Source of the DNA: Torulaspora globosa
Lineage: Eukaryota > Ascomycota > Saccharomycetes > Saccharomycetales > Saccharomycetaceae
DNA length: 64,000 nucleotides
Reading direction: 5' to 3'
Assembly: GCF_014133895.1 (NCBI RefSeq)
Contig: NC_050733.1
Location: forward strand, 853,213-917,212
In this document: positions 19,128 to 28,655 of the stretch, piece by piece
Layout of the letters: every line of letters starts with the position of its first letter
Position numbering within the stretch: position 1 is the first letter of the stretch
The notes under the pieces: generated by a model
What the model was told of the DNA's origin: nothing
What the model saw: only the letters and a program-made list of their open reading frames with translations
The model's database searches: none
Translations under genes and position numbers: made by a program

Positions 19128-20105
19128 ATGGCACGCCTTGCTTTGAAACAATTGTTGCAGGAGAATCCCAGGAAAGTTTTGGTTCTTGACGGCGGGCAGG
19201 GTACTGAACTTGAAAGAAGGGGTATCAACGTTGCCAACCCTGTTTGGTCGACCATTCCTTTCATTGATGACGCATTTTGGTCCGAGTCATCTGCTGAGAG
19301 GAAGATCGTCGAAGAGATGTACCGTGATTTTATGAAGGCTGGTGCTGAAATCTTGATGACTGTCACATACCAAGCCAGCTTCAAATCCGTGTCCGAGAAC
19401 ACACCGATCACGACGTTGTCGGAATATAACAGCTTGCTGACTAGGATCGTCGATTTCGCCCGTGGATGCGTTGGCGAAGATAAGTATCTGATCGGAAGTA
19501 TTGGATCCTGGGGCGCTCATGTTTGCTGTGAATTCACTGGTGATTATGGCCCGAACCCTGAGACAATCGACTACTACGAATATTTCAAACCGCAACTTGA
19601 GAACTTCAACAAAAGCCCACAAATAGACGTGATCGCATTCGAAACTATCCCAAACATCCACGAGATAAAGGCCATCCTCTCGTGGGACGAGACCATTCTT
19701 TCCAAGCCTTTCTACATCGGCCTCTCTGTTGATGATAACGGCCTCTTGAGAGATGGCACTACCATGGCCGAGATTGCAGAGTTTATCAAGAGTGTCGGCG
19801 ACAAAATAAACCCCAATTTTACGCTCCTAGGTATCAATTGTGTCAGTTTCAACACTTCGTCGGACATCCTCGCATCAATACATAAGGTATTGCCAGATAT
19901 GCCGCTATTAGTGTATCCAAACAGTGGTGAGGTTTACGACGCAGAGAGGAAGGTCTGGCATCCCAACGGCGATAAGTCGAATACTTGGGATCTTGTCGTC
20001 AAGAGGTATATTGAAGCCGGTGCCCGCGTCATCGGGGGCTGCTGCAGAACAACGCCTGAAGATATTACAGAGGTGTCAGAGGCCGTCAAGAAATACTCAG
20101 AATAG
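19128..20105 (+). CDS. SAM4: Homocysteine S-methyltransferase (Sam4/Mht1 family)
   Basis: Transfers a methyl group from S-adenosylmethionine or S-methylmethionine to homocysteine to give methionine, recycling excess AdoMet. The 325-residue length equals the yeast Sam4/Mht1 proteins. Visible are the N-terminal VLVLDGGQGTELERRG and the zinc-binding cysteines in GINCVSF and GGCCRTTP. Sam4 and Mht1 are close relatives, so the symbol is a family-level choice. It lies 530 bp upstream of the IRC7-type lyase on the same strand, giving a small sulfur amino-acid neighbourhood. Confidence 0.88.
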   Translation: MARLALKQLLQENPRKVLVLDGGQGTELERRGINVANPVWSTIPFIDDAFWSESSAERKIVEEMYRDFMKAGAEILMTVTYQASFKSVSENTPITTLSEYNSLLTRIVDFARGCVGEDKYLIGSIGSWGAHVCCEFTGDYGPNPETIDYYEYFKPQLENFNKSPQIDVIAFETIPNIHEIKAILSWDETILSKPFYIGLSVDDNGLLRDGTTMAEIAEFIKSVGDKINPNFTLLGINCVSFNTSSDILASIHKVLPDMPLLVYPNSGEVYDAERKVWHPNGDKSNTWDLVVKRYIEAGARVIGGCCRTTPEDITEVSEAVKKYSE

Positions 20106-20563
20106 TTGACTGCTAAGAGCTTTAGCGTGTAAAATAATGTGATATGTAAAGACAACACGCAGCACTTCTCCTTCTACCTCGCCAAAACTTGCAGTTGAAG
20201 ACAAGTTTGAGCGCAGTTACTTGACAGTCGTCGCTACCAACGAAGGGACTACACAAGAGATATGCAAAGCTGGGCCGTGTCAACATCGCCACGTCATAGA
20301 TTGAGTGTTGGTAAAAGATTGATTTTTAATTGGTTATGATTGTCGGACTTATAACGAGTATAACGCCGGGCGGCCTTAAAAAGCGTAAATCACTATAACG
20401 ACGTAGATATCAACTTATCAGGACGGCAATACAGCAGCATGGGTGAACGGGACCAGTTATCTTGAGCGTTGTGGCTGCTTGCTGTCTTTGTGCTCGAAAT
20501 CAGCAGGCGATAAAGTCTCTTCAGGCGCTTTTTCGGTTGGTCCGGATGTTGTGGTTAATGAAT
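20106..20563. other. Intergenic upstream of IRC7-like gene
   Basis: About 460 bp. GTGG-containing stretches near 20470 and 20550 are weak Met31/32-like matches only; no gene or repeat is visible. Confidence 0.35.
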
Positions 20564-20570
20564 TATAAAA
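20564..20570 (+). promoter_or_regulatory. TATA box of the IRC7-like gene
   Basis: TATAAAA 66 bp upstream of the ATG at 20636, in an otherwise simple promoter. Confidence 0.5.
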
Positions 20571-20635
20571 GGCCTTAGCTGAGGTATGTCAGATCATGTT
20601 GCTCAAAATCATGTTGCAGAATCTCACCATAAAGT

Positions 20636-21820
20636 ATGACGAAATCTGAAGAAACCTTTCCGCTTGGAGTCGACTCGCTGCTTTGCGCTGTTGGTCGGCA
20701 TACAGAAGAACAATTTGGCTTTTTGAATCCACCACTTTACAAGGGCTCGACGATCATTCACAAGACTGTCAAAAGCCTTGAGAACCACGAGGGAAGATTC
20801 TTTTACGGTATTGCAGGTTCCCCAACGATTGCTAACCTTGAAGACGCTTGGACAAAGTTGACGGAAGCCGCTGGCACAGTCATTTCACCCTCCGGACATG
20901 GCTCTATTGCGCTAGCCATTTTGAGCGTTATCTCTGCAGGATGCCACATCCTGGTACCAGAAAGTGTATTTCCGCCAACGGCTGTCTTTTGTAACACGTT
21001 TCTGAGCAGATTGGCTGTCGAGGTCGAATATTATGACCCGTTGATCGGAGTTGGGATCGAGAAACTAATCAAGGACAACACGGTTGCGATTTACATGGAG
21101 AGTCCCGGCTCGAATACGATGGAAGTACAAGACGTTCCAGCAATTGTCCAGATTGCCAAGAGGAACGGGCTCAAGACAATTATTGATAATACTTGGGCAA
21201 CACCTTTGTTTTTCAAGCCCCATTCGTTTGGGGTGGACCTCTCAATTGAAGCAGGAACAAAGTATGTTGGGGGACATTCTGATATCCTTTTGGGGCTGGT
21301 TACGGCGAATGAAGAGAACTGGCCGGCGTTGAAGAGTACATACAGCTGTTTGGGCATGCTTCCTGGAGCAGAAGATTGTCATATGGCTCTTAGAAGTCTC
21401 CGTACATTTCGCCTGCGTGTCAGAGAGGCCGAGCGCAAGGCTTTAAAGATTGCCAAGTGGCTACAAAGGAGAGATGAGGTTGAGAGGGTTCTGCACCCTG
21501 CTTTTGAGGAATGCCCAGGCCATGAATATTGGGCCAGAGATTTTCGAGGATCAACAGGCTTGTTCAGCATCATACTAAGACCCAGGTACTCTAGAGCATC
21601 TCTCGAGCATATGCTTGAGAACATGGTGATCTTCAGTCTTGGTTACTCTTGGGGCGGTTACGAGTCCTTGATCGTTCCATTAAGTGAGGAGGTCAGTGAG
21701 AGACTGAAGGCACGGAACCACTATGGCTACGGGCTAAGGCTTCAAATCGGTCTTGAAGATATAGAAGATTTGCAAAAGGATCTAGTTCTGGGCTTCGAGC
21801 GTCTAAAGAGCGTCATTTGA
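20636..21820 (+). CDS. IRC7: PLP-dependent cysteine-S-conjugate beta-lyase, Irc7 type
   Basis: Cystathionine beta-lyase/MetC-family enzyme. In wine yeasts Irc7 splits cysteine conjugates to volatile thiols and desulfurates cysteine. The 394 residues follow full-length Irc7 closely: GFLNPPLYKGSTII, FYGIAGSPTIANLEDAW, IYMESPGSNTMEVQDVPA, DNTWATPLFF, the Schiff-base lysine in EAGTKYVGGHSDILLG, and SYSWGGYESL. The C-terminus is complete, unlike the truncated allele common in S. cerevisiae. Members of this branch are closest to bacterial MetC and are regarded as a bacterial transfer into yeasts. Confidence 0.88.
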   Translation: MTKSEETFPLGVDSLLCAVGRHTEEQFGFLNPPLYKGSTIIHKTVKSLENHEGRFFYGIAGSPTIANLEDAWTKLTEAAGTVISPSGHGSIALAILSVISAGCHILVPESVFPPTAVFCNTFLSRLAVEVEYYDPLIGVGIEKLIKDNTVAIYMESPGSNTMEVQDVPAIVQIAKRNGLKTIIDNTWATPLFFKPHSFGVDLSIEAGTKYVGGHSDILLGLVTANEENWPALKSTYSCLGMLPGAEDCHMALRSLRTFRLRVREAERKALKIAKWLQRRDEVERVLHPAFEECPGHEYWARDFRGSTGLFSIILRPRYSRASLEHMLENMVIFSLGYSWGGYESLIVPLSEEVSERLKARNHYGYGLRLQIGLEDIEDLQKDLVLGFERLKSVI

Positions 21821-22809
21821 ATCTGCCTTTTCGCGGAGGTTCGCCCTATAGTATCCTAGGCGTGCGCAGCCTTACCTTGGAAAATGATCCATCAATGTAA
21901 CGGACCTGGATGTATCTGGTAGGTCGAAAAGTGGGAGATTATTAGAGGTGGGAGGCCAAGAATGCGCTCCAAAGATATCCGAGCGACTACAGAGCGATGC
22001 TCTTCCGCTGAGATCCGGTCTAGAGCTGTATGTAAACGTTGTACTCAACGGAGAGGTTTAAGGCCCAGTACCGTCATCAAGAAGTTCATTTTCTTTTTAA
22101 GTGCAGCTCAAGGACACAGATCTCTTTACTTGTTTGCCTCAGACCCTCTGTATCCTTATTACCCATCATCGTCAGTGGGCTCTCGAGCTAGGTGATAAAA
22201 TAAAAGATCCGCTAGTTCCAGAAGCCTGCGTTCTGTCCTGGCAGAAGCAGTAAGACGCCAAGAGTCATCAATGACTAATCTCTGTTTGAAAACAAGTTTC
22301 TTGACGATAGATCAAAAAATTCCTGCTAATCTCCCTCCGGATAAGCATTCTCACTATAAGTGCCATTTCACGACTAACAATAGACGCTGAAGAGGTATTT
22401 CCTGTATTTCTTTCTGGTGTCTTAGAATCAGAATGAAGTGGCTTACGAATCGAATGATCTTTAGTTAACGGGCTTATTGCTGCACAGCCTACTAATCAAT
22501 TCATATGGCATGATAACGCATAGATGAGCTGCATTGATCCTCGCATCGTTTTTAACCAATATAGTGGTCGATCGTCATGAACTGCCTTGGCGCTCGATAT
22601 CTGCGTCATTAAATTAGCAGCCGATCAGATTGACATTAGTCATACCTTGTATCTTGGATCAAATTGACATTAGTCACACCTTGTATCTTGAGTGGTGCTA
22701 ATGATATCTAGGATGTCTGCAGATATATAGACCAAACATCCTAAACTTAGTAAGAGTTTGTGTTAGAAACGATATTATATCATCTTGCCAAGAATTGCCT
22801 GACACACGA
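21821..22809. other. Intergenic / promoter region of the PaiB-like gene
   Basis: About 990 bp without a supported gene. It contains TGACTAA at 22272-22278, ATTCATATGGCATGA at 22499-22513 (a word repeated twice more in the window), and a 34-bp tandem duplication at 22623-22690, listed separately. Confidence 0.5.
22623..22690 (+). repeat. 34-bp tandem duplication carrying Yap1-like TTAGTCA
   Basis: Two head-to-tail copies (22623-22656 and 22657-22690) differ at two positions. Each carries TTAGTCA (22636-22642 and 22670-22676), the reverse complement of TGACTAA, a Yap1-type AP-1 element. They lie 120-175 bp upstream of the PaiB-like start codon, so the duplication doubles a candidate activator site. 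Confidence 0.6.
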
Positions 22810-23529
22810 ATGTACATTCCAAAGCAGTACGAGGTCACTGACCTGGCAAAGCAAATCGAAGTGATCCAGAAAAATCCTTTGGGAATTCTCTTTACCGCAA
22901 GAAAATCTAATAGCGGACTCTTAAGCTATGTGTTAGGAGGATCCTCTGATGCTGTTGACTCTGAACTCTGTGCCACCCACTTACCATTCCTCTTTGTTGA
23001 GGGGAAAGGTGGTCAAAAGCACAAGCTTATCGCACATATGGCAGCAAAGAATGGTCAGATCGCTCATTTGGAGGAAAGCGGGAGGGTTCTTATTGTTTTC
23101 CAAGGACCTCATTCATACATGTCACCTAGCTGGTGCCCAACGAAAAAGAAGACCCATAAAGTGGTTCCTGGCTGGTATTATGCCACACTTCACGTCTATG
23201 GAACTCCCAAGATAATCAGAGATAAGAAGTGGCTGCTTGACCAGGTTAGTCAATTGAGCGATCAAGAAGAAGGCAAAAGACCAGAAGGTGCGGAATTTGA
23301 AGAAAAGTGGAAGGTGACAGATGCCCCGGAGCGAGTGATCGATGCGAAGCTCAACGGAGTCGTTGGTGTGGAAATTGAAATCTCAGATATGCAATGTAAA
23401 TTCAGGTTTGGCCAGGAGATGTCTAAAGAGGACATCGAAGGTGTAATTCATGGTTTCGAGCATGAACTAGGAGGAGAACATGGCGCAGACCTGGCTAACA
23501 TCGCTAGAGAATGTTATAGTTCGCGCTAA
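22810..23529 (+). CDS. FMN-binding split-barrel protein, PaiB/PAI2 family
   Basis: 239 residues from ATG 22810; the frame extends five codons upstream but has no ATG there. It belongs to the FMN-binding-2 family (PaiB of Bacillus, fungal PAI2-like), a split-barrel flavin-binding fold. The segments I use are MYIPKQYEVTD, CATHLPFLFVEGKGG, KLIAHMAAKNGQ, FQGPHSYMSPSWCP, VVPGWYYATLHVYG and the C-terminal KFRFGQEMSKED. The bacterial founder was described as a negative regulator, but the biochemical role in fungi is not established. S. cerevisiae reference strains lack it as far as I recall. Location in the redox gene cluster and Yap1-like promoter sites suggest a stress role; that is inference. Confidence 0.85.
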   Translation: MYIPKQYEVTDLAKQIEVIQKNPLGILFTARKSNSGLLSYVLGGSSDAVDSELCATHLPFLFVEGKGGQKHKLIAHMAAKNGQIAHLEESGRVLIVFQGPHSYMSPSWCPTKKKTHKVVPGWYYATLHVYGTPKIIRDKKWLLDQVSQLSDQEEGKRPEGAEFEEKWKVTDAPERVIDAKLNGVVGVEIEISDMQCKFRFGQEMSKEDIEGVIHGFEHELGGEHGADLANIARECYSSR

Positions 23530-23912
23530 GCCTGCCGGCTTAACGTATTTCAACTAGTTAGCTTGTTGCTGTATTTATACTGCGATGGAGAGGTGCTTCC
23601 CACCAAAACCATGCAATGAGAAACACTGACCGCTCACCGGTGTGGGTCCTTTGTTTTCAGACTGAAATGAGGTGGAGGGGAGGAGGATCAGGCAGACCCA
23701 GCTGAGATGATCACAGTTAGTGAATTTGGTTCAAAATACCTTTGTTTATTATGCCGATAAGACCAAGCAGTGACGTGACACTGAATCACAGTATTACCGA
23801 GGCCTAAGAATAATGAAATTCCATGAGATCCTGGATTTTATATTCTTGGAGCGGAATACTGCGAAGAGACTTCTCGACAAAAAATGTCGGCAGATAACTC
23901 AATCAGCTGAAG
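23530..23912. other. Intergenic, convergent 3' ends
   Basis: A 383-bp space with no feature that I recognise. Confidence 0.4.
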
Positions 23913-24440
23913 TCATCTCTCGGGATTAATGATTTCATGCTTGCAATTACGGCTGCGATGGATAATGTCGGATGCTCTATAACAGTTCGACTGTTTATTT
24001 GCAAGGAAGGATACGACGTAGGTAAACGCGCCTCTAGTGCGCCATGAAGAATAGATAATACTACAATCGCCTGTCACAAGGCATGCATTACCTCCCTTTT
24101 GCATCGGAGGCCCACAAATGGTAGACCTTGTGAGGATGGCTATACTGATATAGCTAAGGATCATCCCAACCGGAGTCCCCGTCGAAGAAGGCTCGGACGT
24201 CTTGGCAGTACTTGATACAAGGAAAAGAGACTGAAGAGCGATAGCAAAGAAGGAACATGTCACAGCAAAGACATAAAGACCTGGGGAGCGTATAGCCGCC
24301 CAGCAAGAAACCAGTAAGCTGGCAATGATGCTTATTAGTATGAAGATGTTCAGCATAACTGTCCTATTAAATTCCGGAAAAGCAGCCTCTTGAATACCTA
24401 TGCCTTTCAGCATAGTTAACAGGTTAATCGGCGCTCTCAT
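23913..24440 (-). CDS. Hypothetical membrane protein, 175 residues
   Basis: Not recognised. From ATG 24438-24440 it encodes 175 residues with three hydrophobic segments: about 29-49 (MLNIFILISIIASLLVSCW), 54-75 (LYVFAVTCSFFAIALQSLF) and 92-104 (MILSYISIAIL). The last 65 residues are polar and look unselected (SNCYRASDIIHRSRNCKHE). The first two segments look like genuine transmembrane helices. This could be a small membrane protein, or the 5' part of a decayed larger one that runs into noncoding sequence. Low confidence that it is expressed. Confidence 0.35.
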   Translation of the reverse strand: MRAPINLLTMLKGIGIQEAAFPEFNRTVMLNIFILISIIASLLVSCWAAIRSPGLYVFAVTCSFFAIALQSLFLVSSTAKTSEPSSTGTPVGMILSYISIAILTRSTICGPPMQKGGNACLVTGDCSIIYSSWRTRGAFTYVVSFLANKQSNCYRASDIIHRSRNCKHEIINPER

Positions 24441-24957
24441 GTGAGCCTAGTGCCTTGCAAATGCCCTTGATTAAAGGAATGCAAATTACAACCCCAGAAA
24501 TTCAAGACCATATCTGCAAAGAAGAGGAAATGCTTTTTGAAAAGACAGTCGGGATCAATTAATGATCCAGACGTGCGACGTGTGCGGAGAACTGGGTTAT
24601 AAAACAAGGCATGTCCGTTGTAATCATTTCTAAAACCTAAGATTTAACGGTTCACCTGAAGTTCACACCTCTATGATTCAATAGGGTTCAGAGATAGATA
24701 CACTGATTAGCCAATCGCATCACTCTCACCAGGATTTATTACCAATAAGGGCTTTGATCTCAAAATAATAGCTCAAAAATTACCCACAGAAAAGTTTCGT
24801 AAATCTCATACATTTATAGTGCTATGTATACGAATGTACATAATGCAAGCCACGAACATTAGAATCATTGAGGCTTCGGTGAGGCCGTAAAGATGTCCTC
24901 CCAACAGTCGGACAAATCCAGGCAGTTTGAAGCCCGAGTTAGAACTGCGTTCAATAC
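24441..24957. other. Intergenic, no feature seen
   Basis: 517 bp between the hypothetical membrane protein's start and the end of YHB1. Nothing recognised. Confidence 0.4.
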
Positions 24958-26154
24958 TTAAACCTTAACGGTAGCCATCTTTGGCCCGAATGGTTCGTAA
25001 TGAATGAAATCACTTTTATGGTTTAGAGTGCTGAAATGATCAACCATGGATCGCATAAACTCCAGAGAGCCACAAATATAGACGTCAGCGTGACCAGGTA
25101 CACGCTCCTTGAGGAACTTGTCGTCTATACGTGAAGACTTCGAAGTATGGACGATGATCTTTTCATAGCTCTCACACTTCTCTAGAAGCTCTTCAACGTG
25201 TGGTTTGAAAGCTTGTGTTGCCTCATCGTAAGACGATTGAATCCAGAAAATTGGTCTCTCTGGGTTCCTTAGAAGTTGAGCCTCCAACATTGCAAGTAGA
25301 GGAGTGACACCGACACCTGCCGACAGTAAAACCAATGGAACTTCGGTTTGATTCATCAATTCCTCATCCAAAGTGAAGTCGCCAGCAGGGGCGCTTAAAA
25401 ACAGTTTGTCCCCAACGGAAACATCCTTATGTAGGTACTCCGAGACCAATCCAATTGGCTTGTCTCGTGGTTGTTCCAGTTTGACAGCAAATCTCAAACC
25501 GCGGTCTGAAGTAACGGAACAGATCGAGTAATGGCGCAAGGCATCGTACTCGTTGTTGTGTCTGGTTGGATGGGACTTAACAGTGATGTACTGACCGGCT
25601 ACAATTGGCACCTTAGCCAAATCAACATCAGAAGAAGCGTCTGGCTTAACGGTGAATTCGACAATGTCACTAGACACTTGGTCCTTGTCAACAACCTCGA
25701 ACGACTTCCAGCCCGGCCAGGCGGCTTCATCGTACATCTTCTTCTCAATGCTAATAAAGACATCAGCGATGGCGCCGTAAGCCTCGGCCCAAGCGTTGAT
25801 AATCTCGGGAGTGGCAGCATCACCTAGAACTTCCTTGATAGCTCTTAACAAGTTTTTTCCGACAATAGGATAGTGCTCTGGCATGATTTGCAAAGCTCTG
25901 TGCTTGTGCCCAATCTGCTCGACATGAGGAAGGATAGCAGATAGATCATCGATGTGCTTGGCGGCGGCCAAGACGGTGGTAGCCAAAGCAGATGACTGAG
26001 CACCTTTTGCCTGGTTGGCTCTGTTGAAGTAGTTCAGCAGTTCCTTATTGTCTCCCAACATGTTCCTGTAGAACGTCTTGGTGATGACAGTGCCATGTTG
26101 TTCCAAGACCGGAACAGTCTGCTTGATAATTGCGCGTGTTTGTTCAGATAGCAT
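24958..26154 (-). CDS. YHB1: Flavohaemoglobin / nitric oxide dioxygenase Yhb1
   Basis: Converts NO and O2 to nitrate using NAD(P)H, protecting against nitrosative stress in cytosol and mitochondria. I start at ATG 26152-26154 (MLSEQTRAIIKQTVPVLEQHG), giving 398 residues against 399 in S. cerevisiae; the frame continues 8 codons upstream without an ATG. Domains: globin (1-150) with the proximal His region IGHKHRALQIMPEHYPIVG, FAD-binding ferredoxin-reductase domain with RHYSICS, and NAD-binding domain with LLSAGVGVTPLLAMLEAQ. Its promoter region is shared with a divergent nitronate monooxygenase and contains TGACTAA. Confidence 0.95.
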   Translation of the reverse strand: MLSEQTRAIIKQTVPVLEQHGTVITKTFYRNMLGDNKELLNYFNRANQAKGAQSSALATTVLAAAKHIDDLSAILPHVEQIGHKHRALQIMPEHYPIVGKNLLRAIKEVLGDAATPEIINAWAEAYGAIADVFISIEKKMYDEAAWPGWKSFEVVDKDQVSSDIVEFTVKPDASSDVDLAKVPIVAGQYITVKSHPTRHNNEYDALRHYSICSVTSDRGLRFAVKLEQPRDKPIGLVSEYLHKDVSVGDKLFLSAPAGDFTLDEELMNQTEVPLVLLSAGVGVTPLLAMLEAQLLRNPERPIFWIQSSYDEATQAFKPHVEELLEKCESYEKIIVHTSKSSRIDDKFLKERVPGHADVYICGSLEFMRSMVDHFSTLNHKSDFIHYEPFGPKMATVKV

Positions 26155-27485
26155 CTTGATTATTATTCTCTCGTTCACTGATTCTCCTCTCGAGAAAGAA
26201 AGAAAGGCAGAAAATGGATCTCGTCTTCAATACCATGATGCCAGATTTTATACCAATCTAAAAGTCAAAACGGGAAGATCTTTCGAGAGCATCTCTGCTA
26301 ATGAGGTGACGGAAGCTCGAACTAACATAATACACTTCAGATCTTCTTGTCGTAAGCTCTGCTTAGCTAACAATCCTCGAGGAAATACCGGCCCATTGCA
26401 CAGATCGGTAAATCTGCAGTTTAGTAATATTTCAGAATCTGGTTGGCCAAATAACGTAAATCCTTCCGCAGATGAGCTCATCTTGTACTGCACCCATTCA
26501 TATGGCATGATATTACTAGACAACCACCCACCTCATTTCCGGGTGAGCGATGCCTAGGTCCCCCCAGATGGGTGGCATGCAGGAATTGTTTTTCCTCTTC
26601 TATGAGAAATTACCATTGGCTAGTTAGCCTCAATGACTAATTTTAATTAACTTCATTCGTTAAACGACAGCCGGAACGGGATTTAAACGGCTGTCTGACA
26701 GTCTTTTCGTCATCGGATTTTCGCCAAGCAAAATTCCTCGATTCGGAGACACTCCATACGAATGCTGTACGAATCCTATACGAGTTCTATACAATTACTG
26801 TCGCCCACTGTACTGCTGGAAAACGAGACACTATAACGAGTCTTGAGATGGTTACGATCTCTGTAAGCGATATCCGTAAGCGATGGTAGTGCATTTGACT
26901 GGTTTTGGGTAGGCGTTGGGCGGGATGTCTATCTTAAACCGCCAGCCATTTAGAACAGCAACAGCAGCCTTGTATCACTTAGTCCTAAAGAAAGTTATAT
27001 ACTGTTTTCAAGTTTTCATCCGGCCAAGTGGTTACATAAATCTTTTAAACATAGCAGGGAGAACTGAGCTGCCTTTACGATCTAATGGATGCCGGCAAGT
27101 AATATTTCGTCTAAGAAGTTGATAGCTACGTTCAGAGATTGTTGATTTGAGGAGGACAAAGTCCGCGGATATGTTGCTTGGATCCCGTCATCTGCAAGTT
27201 AGAAACGCCTTTCATCTCGTTAAATAACTTTTTGCAACGCCTGTCACGGTTCTTGCGCAAGGCGAACCATCGAGATGAACGGCTCTCTAAAATGCCTGAC
27301 TGAGCAAATTGGACTTTGTTTGACTGGTTAATGCATAGCTGCGCCCCAGCATTTCTCTGCGTGCTCATTGGCTGAAAGGACTGCTCCTCCTAAACTGGAC
27401 CTCTTTAGTAGCCGGAGTTTATATAAAGCAATGAAAAGCCACGTCTAATGAGGGTGTTGAGACGGATGAACCGTCAGATTTTGAA
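26155..27485. promoter_or_regulatory. Divergent YHB1 / nitronate monooxygenase intergenic region
   Basis: About 1.3 kb without a supported gene. It holds ATTCATATGGCATGA at 26496-26510, the Yap1-like TGACTAA at 26634-26640 (480 bp upstream of YHB1), and a run of near-10-bp periodic TACGAAT/TATACGA words at 26755-26793. Short frames here lack codon-like structure. Two detoxification genes for nitrogen oxides and nitronates share this region. Confidence 0.45.
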
Positions 27486-28655
27486 ATGAGCAAGGAACTT
27501 CTGAAAATGGGATCAATAGCCTACCAAAACTTTCTGGAATCACTGAAAATCACAAGGCCCATCATTCAAGCACCCATGGCGGGTGTAACTAGCCCAAAGA
27601 TGGTTGCAGAAGTCTGTAATAATGGGGCGTTAGGATCATTACCAGTTTCACATATCAATTTGAAATCATCTTCTGGGATAGCAGAACTCAGAAACCTAAT
27701 AAATGAGGTCAAGTCATACACGAGAGGTACATCTCTTTGTCGAAATGTTAATTTGAATTTCTTCTGCCAGGAAGCTATCCTCGACATATCATCTGCTCAG
27801 AAAGAAAACTGGTGCTCCTTGTATGAGAAGGTTTCGAACATTGCCATTGATAGAAAGGAATTTGTCTTTGAAGAACGATCAATATCGTTCAAAGAGTACG
27901 AAGATGGGAAAGCATTCCAGGACCTCCTAGCGTTCTTCAAGGATGAGTACAAGCCAAAAGTTGTTAGTTTCCATTTCGGCCATCCCACGAAACGATCGAT
28001 TAGAGCCCTACAAGATTTGGGGATCCAGGTTTACGTCACAGCAACATGCGAAGAAGAATATCAGTTACTCCTCGAACTTCAAGTCGACGGAGTAATATGT
28101 CAAGGTTATGAGGCTGGAGGACATAGAGGTAACTTTTTGCAGCTTTCTGAGCGGTTTGACGAGAAACTCTCGACAGCGTGCCTAGTTAAGCGAATCATGC
28201 GCCTTCCCAAGACTGAACATAAGAAAGTTCCCTTTATAATCCCTGCCGGCGGCCTCAACACGCCCACAGACGTCAAGTATATGCTAGAGATTGGTGCTTC
28301 CGCTGTGCAAATTGGCACAGCATTCCTCGGTACAACAGAATGTAAAGTATCCAAGAAGCTGCATGAAATCCTTCATGAAGGTAAAAGGCCAGAACCGACT
28401 CTGATGATTAGCACTGTTTCAGGTAAGAGCGCGAGAGCTATTTCGTCACCGTTCCTGCGGAATTTGCACTCAACTTATGCAAACGAAGATCTTCCTGATT
28501 ATGGATACATGTACAATTCTTTTAAGAAACTGAGAAACTTATATCCAGATAAGCTCAATTTTATGCTGGCAGGACAAAATTACTCATCTATTGAGACAAA
28601 CTTGTCGATAGCCGAACTACTGACATATCTATCTGAATCCGTTGAATGCAAATAA
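27486..28655 (+). CDS. Nitronate monooxygenase (2-nitropropane dioxygenase family)
   Basis: FMN-dependent oxidation of toxic alkyl nitronates such as propionate-3-nitronate. The 389-residue protein has the TIM-barrel signatures PIIQAPMAGVTSPKMVAEVC near the N-terminus, then VICQGYEAGGHRG with the catalytic histidine, then IPAGGLNTPTDVKYMLEIG and ASAVQIGTAFLGTTE for FMN phosphate binding. It resembles S. cerevisiae YJR149W, but I cannot prove strict orthology. A nearby upstream ATG-poor leader supports the start at 27486. It is divergent from YHB1, consistent with a joint response to reactive nitrogen compounds. Confidence 0.88.
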   Translation: MSKELLKMGSIAYQNFLESLKITRPIIQAPMAGVTSPKMVAEVCNNGALGSLPVSHINLKSSSGIAELRNLINEVKSYTRGTSLCRNVNLNFFCQEAILDISSAQKENWCSLYEKVSNIAIDRKEFVFEERSISFKEYEDGKAFQDLLAFFKDEYKPKVVSFHFGHPTKRSIRALQDLGIQVYVTATCEEEYQLLLELQVDGVICQGYEAGGHRGNFLQLSERFDEKLSTACLVKRIMRLPKTEHKKVPFIIPAGGLNTPTDVKYMLEIGASAVQIGTAFLGTTECKVSKKLHEILHEGKRPEPTLMISTVSGKSARAISSPFLRNLHSTYANEDLPDYGYMYNSFKKLRNLYPDKLNFMLAGQNYSSIETNLSIAELLTYLSESVECK

